From NCBI GenBank assembly GCA_013398175.1, contig VZRZ01005317.1:20553-84552 (forward strand): DNA of 64,000 nucleotides. The letters run 5' to 3'. The notes under the pieces are model-generated. The model saw only the letters and a program-made list of their open reading frames with translations. It made no database searches and was not told where the DNA came from. Below, piece by piece: positions 53,216 through 64,000 of the stretch. The position numbers and the translations under genes were made by a program. The stretch is from Climacteris rufus. Lineage: Eukaryota > Chordata > Aves > Passeriformes > Climacteridae. Numbering within the stretch: position 1 is the stretch's first letter; each line of letters starts with the position of its first letter.

Positions 53216-56200
53216 GAGCTTTTAAAATTATTTATGGTTTTCGCAACTTAAGAAATGGTCATGGTGTCTTACAGCAGCTGAGCAAGTTGAGTAGCGACTT
53301 GCTTGTATTTTGGATTTCCACATGAAACAGGAGAGGTCCTACCTTATCTCTGTCTTGTGTACTCATGTCTTGGGAACAAACAATATACAAAGGATAAATC
53401 TGCTCTTCTGTGCAACTGCTCACTGATAAGAATCTCTTGGCCAGCTTATCTCGTACAGCTGTTTCCTAGTCATTCAGGTTTGTGCCAGTCCACAGTTGAT
53501 CTGAGGGCAGGAACTGAGAACATGCAAGTTTCTTTGTGTCAGCTTTCCCTGGATGCCTCAAGATGGATAACCTGTGGAGAAAGCAGATGGTGCTGCCTTG
53601 CCCTCACTGTCCACATGGATGTCCACCCAGGGAACCAGCACAGTATAGCTCCGGTGCTATGCATTCCTCTCAGGCAGGGTTCGAGTTTTCAAAGGTTTGG
53701 GGCTGATGCCAGTTTTGGGACACCTCCAGAGTGCAACAGATCAGACGCAGCTCATGGGACCAGAGTTTACAAATAATAACCTGCTTTTTCTGCTGGCTGC
53801 AGCCCCCAGGTCACAAACTGCCCTGTCATGGTGATGTGCTAAACCCAAGCAGAGAAGACAACTTCTTTGATCCAAAACATACAGGATGTTTAATTTCTGC
53901 ACTCTTGTTTAATTTCTCAGAGGAAGTCAATGCTGTGGCGGAAGGTATTTCGCCACCTTTGACAGCAAATGCCTTTTATCTCAGCTTGTTTTTTTCTATG
54001 ATGTTTAGGGTGTGGTACAATAGGTATTAGAATAAATTTTGTGGTCATGCTTTTCAGTGCTGGTTTGATTCATATAAATCAGGCTTGCAAGAACCTCACG
54101 TGTTTGTGTGAGCCTGGGCCACCATTAGGGAACTACAGTTTTCTGTTCTCCTGTTAAGAGTCTCGCTAGTGCCTGCCTTTTTATTTGAAGAAGAGAAAGG
54201 CTTGACTGGTATCTCTTACCTTGTTTGAGTTCATGAAGCAACAAGATGTGTTGTGTGTGCACTGCTGGCTGAAGAGCAATTCCTGTGTATTTTGTTAGCC
54301 AGACACTCATGTTTTGGGCTTGATGTTGCCTAAGAGTAACTGTCACCTCTAGAGCCACATAGGTTATGAAATAACTGCTATCTTGAACCAGACGAGAAGG
54401 ATTAAAAAGATGAGGAAATGTCATTGCTGTCCTTGGAGAGCCTGCAGGAGCCCTGGAGAGACAGACCAGGAACATCTTGATTTGGGAAGCATTGGAAGGG
54501 ACTGAGCGATACTTCCTGGTGGGCATGTGGCAGCATGATGAGTTCCTAACTTCCACATCACTGTGTCAGCCTGCAGATATTGCTTTGTGTGCTACCTGCA
54601 GGGGCTGCTGGGTTGGAACGTTTCAGCCCTCCCAGGGAAAGGTAACTCAGGGAATCCATTCACACGACACAGGCTGCAGTGCTGGGGCAATGGAAATGCA
54701 CCGTTGCTTTTTTGTATATCTGTCTCTTTTAAATAATGTTGCATCAATTTTATTTTTTTTTTAGAAAGGAATGGAAATCAAATAACTAGGAAGAGAATTC
54801 TTCAGTTTGTTGTAGTGTATTTTCTAAAGGGCCAAGAGCCTTTCCAGCATCTGCAAATGAAACAGGAAGAGAGAAAACTTCTTTTGTCTGAAGCACACTT
54901 GGCTTCTGCTGAGCACAAGCCTGTCCCAACCCAGAAGTTCTGCAGTCACTGCTGTGTTTTTATGCTAAACCTACAAAGTTTGGTTCCCTGGCAAGGCTGG
55001 GATCTCAGGCAAGGTCTAGGCAAAACACAGCTCAAGACCTCTGGCAGCAGCTGAGCACGCTCTAGTCTCCTCAGTTTATCCAGGCACACAGTTAGGCTTA
55101 GCAAGAGCCCTGTGAGCATTGGACCTGGTGTGGCTCGTGTAACCAGCTCAGTGATAGACCTGCTTGTTACTGGGGCCTCAGGCAGTTCCCTGGGGTCCTT
55201 TCCCTCTTGGTCCCTGGAGGAAGACGTCCTCCCAGGATAGCTGTATCTCCCTGCAAGAAAAATGATTGACGGGTAAACAAGCAGCATAATTAGCGTGAAT
55301 TAAAGTAATTGAAAAATGCCATATTAATCACCCAAAGGCTTGTATGCAATGCAGGAAAATATGTTTTTAATTATAAACATGATTTATGTAAAGTTGATGG
55401 ACTCCCTTTTAAATTTAAACTCCTGGATGGGAGAAAATGAAGGTTAGTAATTTCTTTGTTTCTACTTTCAAGGCTATATCCCAGTTGTATGGTTTTAACT
55501 TGGGCCTCATGAAAAAACTTGCAGCCCTGTGAGCCTGGAGCCGTTGAAGCGACTCTTTGCCTTTCTTAATGCTCTTAGTTCTGCTAGAGTATTGAAGCAA
55601 TCACTCAGCAGGGCCCATGCTGGGCAGACGTGCTTTTGTTTCCAGTCCTCTTGGTGGGGTTCAGAAAGCAACAAGTTAATGGCCGTTAATTGAGCCAGGC
55701 CTCCTACAGACAGATACTGTCTGAGCTTCCTTCACTAATGTCTTCCAGCTCCCATTCTCTCGGAAACTGCTGATCTCCTGCCACTCCACTCCAGGGCTTT
55801 CGTCCTACATAGCTCAGGTACAGCTCCCATACATCTCAGGTACCTTAGTCCTGACTTGCAGCAGCTCCTGCCATTCCCACCTTGGGCCTGCTGAGCAGGC
55901 TGGGTTGCACAAGCTTTCCAGCATGTTCAAAGGAAGTCTCCAAATTGGCTTTTACCATGCTGAAAAGTCAGGTTAAGTGCCTTTAATGTTCTGGGGTTTT
56001 TTTTTCCCTCTTCCTTCTTAGCGGAGTAACGTTAAACTTTAAAAATTTCTGAGTGTATCTGCTCTGGTTTTGTTCCCAGCATTCCGAGTTTTGTGGTCTG
56101 TGGCTTACAGGCACTGCCGGCGTGGCCTGTTGAACCTCCCAAGCAGAAGAGATGATTTCATAGCTCTTCACAGGCACTGCCCCAGCAATCTTGGAGCCAG

Positions 56201-56256
56201 GCATTGTTACACTTCGGAAAGTCTGGTCCTGGCTCTTACCAGAGGATGGATTTCCT
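53216..56256. other. Intergenic sequence, no gene recognised
   Basis: Nothing supported beyond the AATAAA at 54031-54036, a weak candidate for the METTL2 3' end. The frames at 53303-53776 and 54125-54556 have no family resemblance. Confidence 0.5.
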
Positions 56257-56335
56257 TGGAGATTCATAGATTGTTTTGGCTGGAAGGGAACTTTATCATC
56301 ATCTGTTGTGACCCCTCGCAATCCTTTCATGTAGG
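56257..56335 (-). repeat. Short CR1 3' fragment
   Basis: 'agattcatagattgttttgg' then 'ctggaagggaactttatcat' is a diverged reverse-complemented CR1 tail. Confidence 0.6.
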
Positions 56336-59300
56336 GATAATGCCATCAAGCTTGTGACTTGGATTTGGACTTGGAACTAGTCCTTCAGAAAGCATTTTGA
56401 TCCAGCCATGATGCTGAGGGCTCCAGTGAAGGGCAAGGAAACATTTGCCTTGCCAGATACACTGTTTTTCTTGCAGCATCCTGCTTTCACAGACAGGTTA
56501 TGAATTGGGAGGCAGGAGGGAACAGAGGAAGTGAAGTGAACAAGGGGGGGGTATTTCTGATCCTGTCACTTCAAAATAAGTAAGTCATAAATTTCACTGC
56601 AAGTTGGAGCTTTCACAGGATCTTCCTGACAGCACAGCAAAGTGAGAACAGTAGTCATCTATGGTGATTTGGATTGTTACAACACTGATCATAAAATTCT
56701 TCTGACCAGGGGCATGTGAGACCAGACACCAATTGTCTTGTCTCCCAAATAATTCAGCTCTGCCTTCTCCAGCTATGCCACCACTATTTCTGATCTGTAG
56801 TGAGTCATAGAGCTTCAGGATAAATGAGACCTGATTATTTTCAATAGAACAGAGGTGTGAGCAAAGGGACACACCAGCACACACCAGCAGCTTTTGGCAC
56901 TGCATCATAACAAAAGCTGGAAGAGCTTCTTTCTGTTGTTGGTGTTGGGATGAGCCTCAGCTTGTCCACACTGGATTCCCTACAGGAATTGCAGACCCAA
57001 ATGGAACTTAACTCTTTTTCCTAAGCACTGATGAAAGATGCACAAGTTTTGGTGCCTAGGAGCAAGGATAGGGCTGCAGGGATCAAGTTATTAAGGGATT
57101 TGGGGAGCATCCTTCCATCTCTGTAAAAGCAGATGGAGGTAAACTGAGTCATGCAGTCTTTGTTGTGATCAGACAGCAGGATCTGATTGGTCAATCAGAG
57201 AAGTGCTACCACTTTTGGTTTGGTGCCATACTGGGGAAAATAAGTCCATGAGAGAGGATGCCACAATCAGGATCACTTATTGTAACGATTCCTCTGCCTT
57301 GACGGGAGTGCCTGGCACATATCCTTGTGTACAGTGTCCCTAGACACTGACTCTATCAGAAATTCTGATTTTAACTGTCTTGTCACATCTCTTTTCAGGG
57401 CAAGATAGAAATTGCCAGGAAAGCAAGGATTAGGAGGAATTTTTTGGAGGACTCTCCTGCAAAGTGAGGTATTCTGGAGGAAAAGGAATTGTCAGCTCTG
57501 TGCTTAATCAGCAAAGCTCTCAAGTTTGTGCTTTCAGCTCTTGCTGAAGGCAGTAAGTTCCTGTGTGTAACTACCTGGCTGAATGGGAGCTTGTGTTGCT
57601 TAGAAAGTGGGACGCAGTGCAGGAAATTACATTTGTAGTCAGCCCTGAGTCCTAATCTGAACTAAATAGGATACAGCCACCTTTTTTACAGAGAGCATGA
57701 TCCAGGCCTGGGCATTTGGCTGGAACACAGGCAGGGAAAAGCAAGGGAATTTTAGCCATGCTGCTTTTCCTTCCTGCCCAGGGGTTGTATGGCATGGCAG
57801 GAGTTGTTGTGCCAGAATAAAAGCCAAGGCTTTTATTCTTAGTCTCTGACCCACCGTGGGATGAGCAGGAACTGGCTGTGGTTGGAAAGCAGTGATGGCA
57901 AAGCTCACTGGTAAGTCTTACGTGTCAGCACCTGCCAGCAGCTCCCAGCCTATTGGTCCGTGGCTGTTTCCAGGAAAAAACATCATCCTGGTGAGTTTTG
58001 GACCCTGCTGCTCTAAGCTGTGCTCTCTGGTGTTAAATAACCCCAAAGAGCCCTCACTGCAAGCACCAACATAGCATGGGAACAGTAGCTTGATTTTGGG
58101 GTGGAGCATGACTGCTGTATTCAGGTTGTCTTTGCTGTCCAAAGGACCCTTGTAGTTCTTGCAATTTCATATTACATGGGAGTTGGGGAGTTCTGGGAGA
58201 TTGCAGCCAAATCTTTGGAATACGAAACTTACTTTCAGCTCCTGTGAAGTGGGAAGCTGCTGTTGGCAGTTCCTGGTCACAGGGGCTAGGCTCACACCTC
58301 TGTGGTGTGTGTGGAACAGAAGGGTATCTACTCGGGTGTAAGGAGAAGGTAGCACCCTTCCCCAGAGTCACTGGATGTGGCTTTCCTTGTTTGGAGATTA
58401 AATTGCCTGATCTCCCCTTGAACTGCTTCTTCATCCCTGGGACCAAGCTTGAGGCATGGTGTGTGTGTCCCCCTCACCTGGGGAGCAGTACCTGGGCAGG
58501 GCCACCTCACTGCAGTCTGTAATTACATGGCCACATGGCTTTTTCCACATTTAGTGCCAAGGGTGGATGTGAAGAGGTTGATGGAGGTTGCACAGAAAAC
58601 TAAATCTGGCTTTTCCACAACTTCAAGTGACTTCTTCTGTATTGAGATGAGCCTTGTTAGGAAGGTTGGAATGTATTTAAAGATTCACACAGAGGCTGAA
58701 TATATTTAGAGAAATGTATTTGCAGTAAATCCAGCTTTACAATAGGATGTTGATTTAATTTTCCTCTTAGACAAATCTCAGAGCAGTTTGTCTAATGAAG
58801 GCTTTCCAAAGCCCTGTAAGATAGGGTGTTATTATGCCCATTTTATACAGGAGAAGGAGAAGCAGGGGACAAATGCTGCTGAGAATAAAGCCCTCTTGTG
58901 TTCTGGGAAGCTGGGAGTGAGTGAGGACAGGGAAGGACTTGATGACACAGTCAGAAGAATCACACTGCTTCAGGTGCTTGCAGAACCAGCAGAGGTTTCC
59001 AGCACTATGTGCTTTGGTGCATCACAGAGGTGTACCTTTCCTACCTGCAAAGTTTGGTTCCCCTCGCTGCGCCATGGAGGCTGCACAATTCCATGTGACT
59101 GCACTGTTCCACATGCCTGCACACAGCTGCCTTCCCCTCTGGCAGCAGGACGTGAGTTCCCTTGGATCAGGGCTCTGAGGCTGCATTTGGCTTGCTGCTT
59201 GTGTGGAGGCTGAGTGACCTGGATGCTTTCCTACTGGGTTTGGGTATCAAAGCCTCCCTAATAGGATACCTGAAGGTGTAGACAGAAGGAGGGGCAGGAA

Positions 59301-62035
59301 CAACCTCTGAGATAAACTCCATTGTGTGGGAGGGCGGAGGCTCTCAGAATGGCCTCAGGAAGGAGTCAGGCAATGGCATGTTATCTTTGAGGAGCTCATT
59401 ACCGATTTTCTCTCTAACGAAAATGAGGAAAGACCCTTTTAATGTTCTCATAGTGTGGCAGAAGCCCTACCCTTAGTAGACAAGAATCCATAAAAGGCTG
59501 ACATATTTTTAATGCCCCAAGTCTAGAAAAGTCTTCTCTGTCAGCTCGTGCCACTTTAGGTCCTACAGAATCTGCTGTGCAGACAAGGGTTGGCCTCTTC
59601 AGGATGTGATGCCTGGAGGTGACATCATCCTGTGGTGCTAAAACCTTAAAAAGGCTGTTGAATATTGAACTCTCGTGGGTTTTGGTTGTTTTTTCCCCAG
59701 TGCTATAAAATGTTTGGATTTGAGATCACTGATGCCAGCTTTTACATTTTAAAGGTTCAGGCTGTTTGCTGTTTTTCTCTAGTCCCCAGCTCCCCGTGTC
59801 CTGGCATCACTGAGGAACCTCAGCTCTTTTTTTTTTGTGTACCTTATATCAGTAGATTTTCAAACCTTGTGGCAGTACAGAAATGCTCGGGAAAACGCAG
59901 TTGGAGTATTCCACAAGCCTGGAAAGCAGAGGCAAAGAAAAGTCACCAAAAAAGCATTAAAAATATCAGGATCTTGACTTCTGTCATTTATCCTTTCAAA
60001 ATTCAAGGCAGAAGGAACTTACTATGTGCTCTGTTAAAATGTCTTATAAAATCTTACCCAGTTTTGGTCGAATCTAACCTGGGTTAACAGAGAGGCTATG
60101 GTAAGAAGGCAGGGCTTGCTGCTGTTTTGCTGAGGATGCTGTGCCTGTGGAGGAGAGCTCCGAGCTCCGGTTGAATCCAGTGACAAAGAAAATGTCTGCA
60201 GCAGCTGAGTCGTTCTTCAAAACATGATACAAGTGCAGTGTGCCAGGGATATCACAGACATCCAAGGAGGCCGAGGCAAAAAGAGGAGAGCTGCCACAGA
60301 GATGTAATCAGAGGCATTAACACTGGGTGATGGCAGACCTGGAGAGAGGGATGTGCACAGGAGGGATCTGGCAGAGCTCATGGTGGAGGAGGGCTGGCTT
60401 GTCCCCATGGATGAGATAATATTTGGTCAGCCATGTACGTAGTGTGTTGCTCATAATCAGCTCTGCTGAAAGCCCCTGAGCTCTGGTCCTATTATGAAGT
60501 TCATGAAAAAAAAAAGGGAAAACCAAATAGGAATGGAAGGACGGAGGAGTTTTCCTGCATGAAAATTCTTGGAGGTCCAAATAATCTCCTCTCTTGCTGG
60601 GCCAGAACATGAAACACACAGAAACTGCTCCCAAACTGTAATATGATGGGGAAGATCAGTTGAGATCAACAGAACCTTGATTTCTGACCTTACATTGTTT
60701 TAGTTTTGATGCTTTATAAGCTTTTAGAAGTAGTATTTTAAAAGTTGACATTAGAATTTTTAATTGAATCCAAAAATTTCTTGTATGAAATGATGAACTA
60801 TTTACATATTTCAGCCACTTTGAAGTAGCAGACCTTTCCCTGTAAGAACAGAAACTCAGAAACTTACCTTTTCTTGCTAGAAACACATTCCAGTACGTTG
60901 GCTTTTCTTATTTAAAAAAAAAAAATTTAGAAAAACAAACAGTCCACCAGTTCTCTGCTGAGTCCAGACCTGGGGGATCAGCTCCCAGGGGAGATGATGT
61001 CATAAAAAATAGTTCAAGTGTGGTGTGTCTTAACACTGATAATTATATTTTTACCTGAGAGACCTGTGCTGTTCCAGGGAGCCCAATCTCTGATGTGCTG
61101 GTACAGGATAGTCAGAAGTGTTGTAGCAGGCTGGGCTGTGCGGTGCATCCCTGTTCAGAGCTGTGTCCTGATGGAGTGTAGAAGGAAAAAATTCTGAGAT
61201 CACTGGGAAATTCTTCCAGTAACTTCCTTCCTATTGCTATCTGACAAACTTGTCTAAAATCCCTTGTACTGGTACTCTGTCCAGCTGGTACTCTGCTGAC
61301 AGGGAGCAGGACCCTTAAAGGTTGCTCCAAAATTCCTGCTTACAGCCAGAAATACAGTTACAACTTGTTGATTCCTTCCCTCTCTATGCCACAGAGGGAC
61401 TAACTGCCATGTCCGGTGTGAGGTGCAATTTTGGCATCTCTGAAAGGAAACTGCAGCTGGAAGTGTTGCTCTGAGCTGCTCTTTTGCGGGATGAAGGTGG
61501 AGAAGACCATAGTTGAGTGTCCAGCAGAGGAGTGTAGGGAAGGATGTGAATACAGCCAAGAATGAGCTGCTGGACATCCAGGAGCAGAGCTGAGCCAGCG
61601 TAGCCCTTGGACTGCAAAACACAAGGACTCCCTTCCCAAAATGTACTGAAGGGTATGTTCCCCATCCCTGAATTTGCAAGTGAAAAGAGAAACCCCAATA
61701 ATTTCAGAGGAATGTGAGGCAGAAGAGGAGCTAGTCACAGGATGGTGCAACTTCAGTTTGGTTGTTCATTACCAGATGTCACCACCTCCTGCTCCAGCCT
61801 GACCCGGCAGAGCCCAGGGCTGCGGCCATGAGTCCTCTGTCAGGCCCGGAACCCAGCGGTGCATCAAGGGACGTCTTGGAAAACATTCCTGGCTGCAGTG
61901 GGTTCTCCAGGAGGCTGTTACCTGCCTGGGAATTTGGTCCTGCTGGAGGGATGGAGATGGAGTAAAAGTAAGGCAACAAGCAGGGGCATTGATCTGTGAT
62001 TTCAGTGGAAATGACAGTGAGCAAACAGCCATCAG
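56336..62035. other. Intergenic sequence, no gene recognised
   Basis: About 5.7 kb with open frames under 145 codons on both strands, none recognisable. I looked for TLK2, the next gene in the human order, and saw no TLK2 coding exon. Its first exons are non-coding and could lie here or beyond the window. Confidence 0.5.
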
Positions 62036-62215
62036 GGTCAGAGGAGGGCCGTCAGAGGTTGTGGTTGCCTTCTCCCTGGAAGTGTCCAAGGCCAGCTTGG
62101 ATGGAGCATAGAGCAACCTGGGACAGTGGAAGGTGCCCCTGCCCATGACAGGGGGTGGGACTGCATGGGCTTTGGGGTCCCTTCCAACACAAACCATTCT
62201 GGGATTCTGTGACAG
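62036..62215 (+). repeat. CR1 LINE 3'-end fragment
   Basis: Plus-oriented CR1: 'ccctggaagtgtccaaggcc', 'gtggaaggtgcccctgccca', 'aaaccattctgggattctgtg' without the last bases. Confidence 0.9.
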
Positions 62216-62738
62216 CCAAAGGTTCTTCTGATGGCCTACATGGAAATACTGATGGTGATCCCTGGCAATGCATGGAGGAGGAAGAGGAAGTACCCCATCA
62301 AGCACTGTCCAAAAAGCACAGGAAAAATTAAAGCAAAGTGACCTTCATCACGCCTAAAACACAAAGGTGGGGGACAGTGCCATAGATTTGGTGTTACTGG
62401 TGTCCAGTTCCTGCCCAGTGCTTTTAGGGGGTAAACTGCTCCCTTTGGATTTGGAGGTGTTTCTAGCAGCAGTGAAGGGGGTTCCAGAAGAGCTGGGGGG
62501 TTTGGAAAGTCAGTCCCTGTATTGGGTGTAACAGCTCCCAGATCTCTCTCCACCCAAAATCAAACTGAAATGCACAAATGACATTTATATCTCCTTGAAC
62601 AATGTTCACTGCAAGTGGTCCTAATTAATGTTCCCTAAATGGCTGTGGTTAGTTACCAGCTGATGGAATATTTACTCCAGGATTTTTTCTTAAAAAAACC
62701 CCACAACTCAACACAGACAGAAAACATTATTTAATTAT
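62216..62738. other. Intergenic sequence, no gene recognised
   Basis: Nothing recognised. It would lie just past the 3' end of the candidate minus-strand exon to its right. Confidence 0.4.
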
Positions 62739-62818
62739 TTATTTTACAAATTCCTGCCACTGGTCGTACTGAAAATCTGACTTACGGAGTGGGAGCTGAA
62801 GCTGGAGTGGCTCTTCTA
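62739..62818 (-). other. Candidate minus-strand terminal exon with polyadenylation signal
   Basis: On the minus strand a strong acceptor (CTGTTTTTTTTCCAG) precedes 80 bases. One frame reads EEPLQLQLPLRKSDFQYDQW and ends QEFVK then TAA. The stop overlaps AATAAA (62743-62738). The product is not recognised, and another frame is also open, so this is weak. It could be the 3' end of a gene beyond the right edge. Confidence 0.2.
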
Positions 62819-64000
62819 CTGGAAAAAAAACAGATTAAAGCACAGGAAACGCAGCTTGCGCAAGCAGGCAGCATTCCCAGAGCCATTTGCTGCACCAAGT
62901 TAACAAAGTACGATAAATTAACAATTTTAAAATAACACAACTTCCCCCATCGCCTTGCAGGAGCAGTTTCTCCACGATGCTCTGCTAGCTCCTCTCCACA
63001 TCCTCCCTTTTGCCAAACTAGTCTGTTTCAGTTCAGTCATAAATCGCTTGATGTCGCACAGTGAAACGGAGGTGGCGGATGACCCTCAGTGTTCCCAGCC
63101 CTGGCAAATCCTTTCTCTAGCTCCAGGAACCTCCGCTCCCATTGCTAATCCACGCCTGCCTCCCCTTGGACAGGCCTGGCCACTTCCTTTCCCAGCAATC
63201 CTCTTTTCCCCCTCTCCCGCTTGTTTGCTTTTCGGAAAGCTGATTCAGCCTTGGAGCAATCGGGTGCAACACTGACAGCACTTCAGGTCCTGCCCCTACT
63301 GCCTGTCATGAGTCAAATGAACTGCAGTGGAATCACTCCATTCCAGCCAGGACAAGCCCTATTTTTATTATTTTAATTTTTGAGGCTGTTTTCCCAAGTG
63401 TGGCAGCAGCTCAGCCTTGGAAAGGCGAGGGTGGACTGTATGTCACAGGGGCTGCTGCAGCACCCGGGTTGCATGTTTGATTAGCCCCGACCCAGAGGCC
63501 CGGCCTGTTCTGGGGGGGCGAACTCCCCGGGGGAAGGGATGGGGTGAGGATGAGTTGGGCATATTGAGGTGCCCTTGCACCCTCCCTCGGGGGGATGAGG
63601 TTTGGGGAGCATAGTTAGTTGCTCATGACGGTGGAAGATGGAGACTCGAGAGGAGGTGAAGAACTGGAGGTGCATAGACACCACACCTGCACTCCCTCTC
63701 TGGGGCATCCTGGGGCAGGGGGTAGCTTAACCTCTGCTCCCCTGGGGGTGACGTCCCCAGGCCTGCCTTGCCCCCCAGCCCTAGCTGGATCTGACCCCCT
63801 CCTTATGCCTGTCACCCCCCAGCACCCCCTGGCCCCCCAATGACCCTGACCTGTGCTGCCTCCCCACCCGTGTGATCACCCCCTGCCCCTCCCCCTTGCT
63901 GACCTCACCCCAAGGCTGGATCCAACTCCCCCTTGTGCCTCTCCCCTCAGCCCTCCTATGACCCCATACCCTTGACTCCTTGTGTGACCCCCCCATACCT
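62819..64000. other. Right edge, no gene recognised
   Basis: C-rich on the plus strand from about 63700. A minus-strand frame ending at 63615 follows a CTGCCCCAG acceptor at about 63709 and reads CPREGVQVWCLC then a serine-rich end. It is unidentified and may be chance. Confidence 0.35.

Noticed and set aside
52287..53225. Several plus-strand frames of 77-129 codons after METTL2
   Set aside because: They lie inside a reverse-oriented CR1 and are translations of the repeat.
53216..64000. TLK2 coding exons expected by human synteny
   Set aside because: None of the TLK2 kinase or coiled-coil sequence is visible on either strand, so TLK2 must start further right or its 5' non-coding exons are unrecognisable here.
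1..64000. tRNA, rRNA or snoRNA genes
   Set aside because: No cloverleaf with A/B boxes and no convincing C/D or H/ACA layout was found by eye. A covariance-model scan would be decisive.

Overview
The window is vertebrate nuclear DNA, almost certainly from a bird. Three recognisable genes sit in compact, intron-rich, GC-moderate sequence. Between and inside them are many 3'-end fragments of the avian LINE CR1, in both orientations. The gene order RPRML - ITGB3 - METTL2 matches the block that lies on human chromosome 17 and, from memory, on chicken chromosome 27. No prokaryotic feature, CRISPR array or operon is present.

Layout. 1-7.3 kb: non-coding, with two CR1 fragments. 7508-7843 (minus): RPRML, a single-exon reprimo-like membrane protein, with its 3' untranslated region running leftward. 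8-11.7 kb: non-coding. 12014-32677 (plus): ITGB3, integrin beta-3, reconstructed here as 15 coding exons. All introns are GT-AG, all phases are compatible, and the product is 781 residues. 32.7-35.6 kb: probable ITGB3 3' untranslated region, with a young CR1 and a 26-base gap of N. 35.7-40 kb: a repeat-dense spacer that also holds exon-like pieces resembling EFCAB3/EFCAB13. In mammals the large Efcab3-like gene lies exactly between ITGB3 and METTL2. A 425-bp solo LTR with a 4-bp target duplication sits in a CR1 here. 40262-52058 (plus): METTL2, a tRNA m3C32 methyltransferase, in 9 coding exons (371 residues), starting in a CpG-rich promoter. 52-64 kb: non-coding, with a ~1 kb CR1. Near the right edge, weak signs suggest the 3' end of a minus-strand gene.

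The three genes are not a functional pathway. RPRML is a small p53-family-linked cell-cycle membrane protein by homology. ITGB3 pairs with alpha-IIb (thrombocyte aggregation) or alpha-V (RGD-dependent adhesion). METTL2 modifies the anticodon loop of tRNA-Thr and some tRNA-Arg. They are neighbours by conserved synteny.

Most worth a second look: the putative EFCAB3-like relic between ITGB3 and METTL2; the ITGB3 C-terminus, which ends RGNM and not the mammalian RGT; coding-like frames on the minus strand inside METTL2 introns that I could not identify; and a 111-bp foldback in METTL2 intron 2. All similarity statements are from recognition of the protein families, not from a search.
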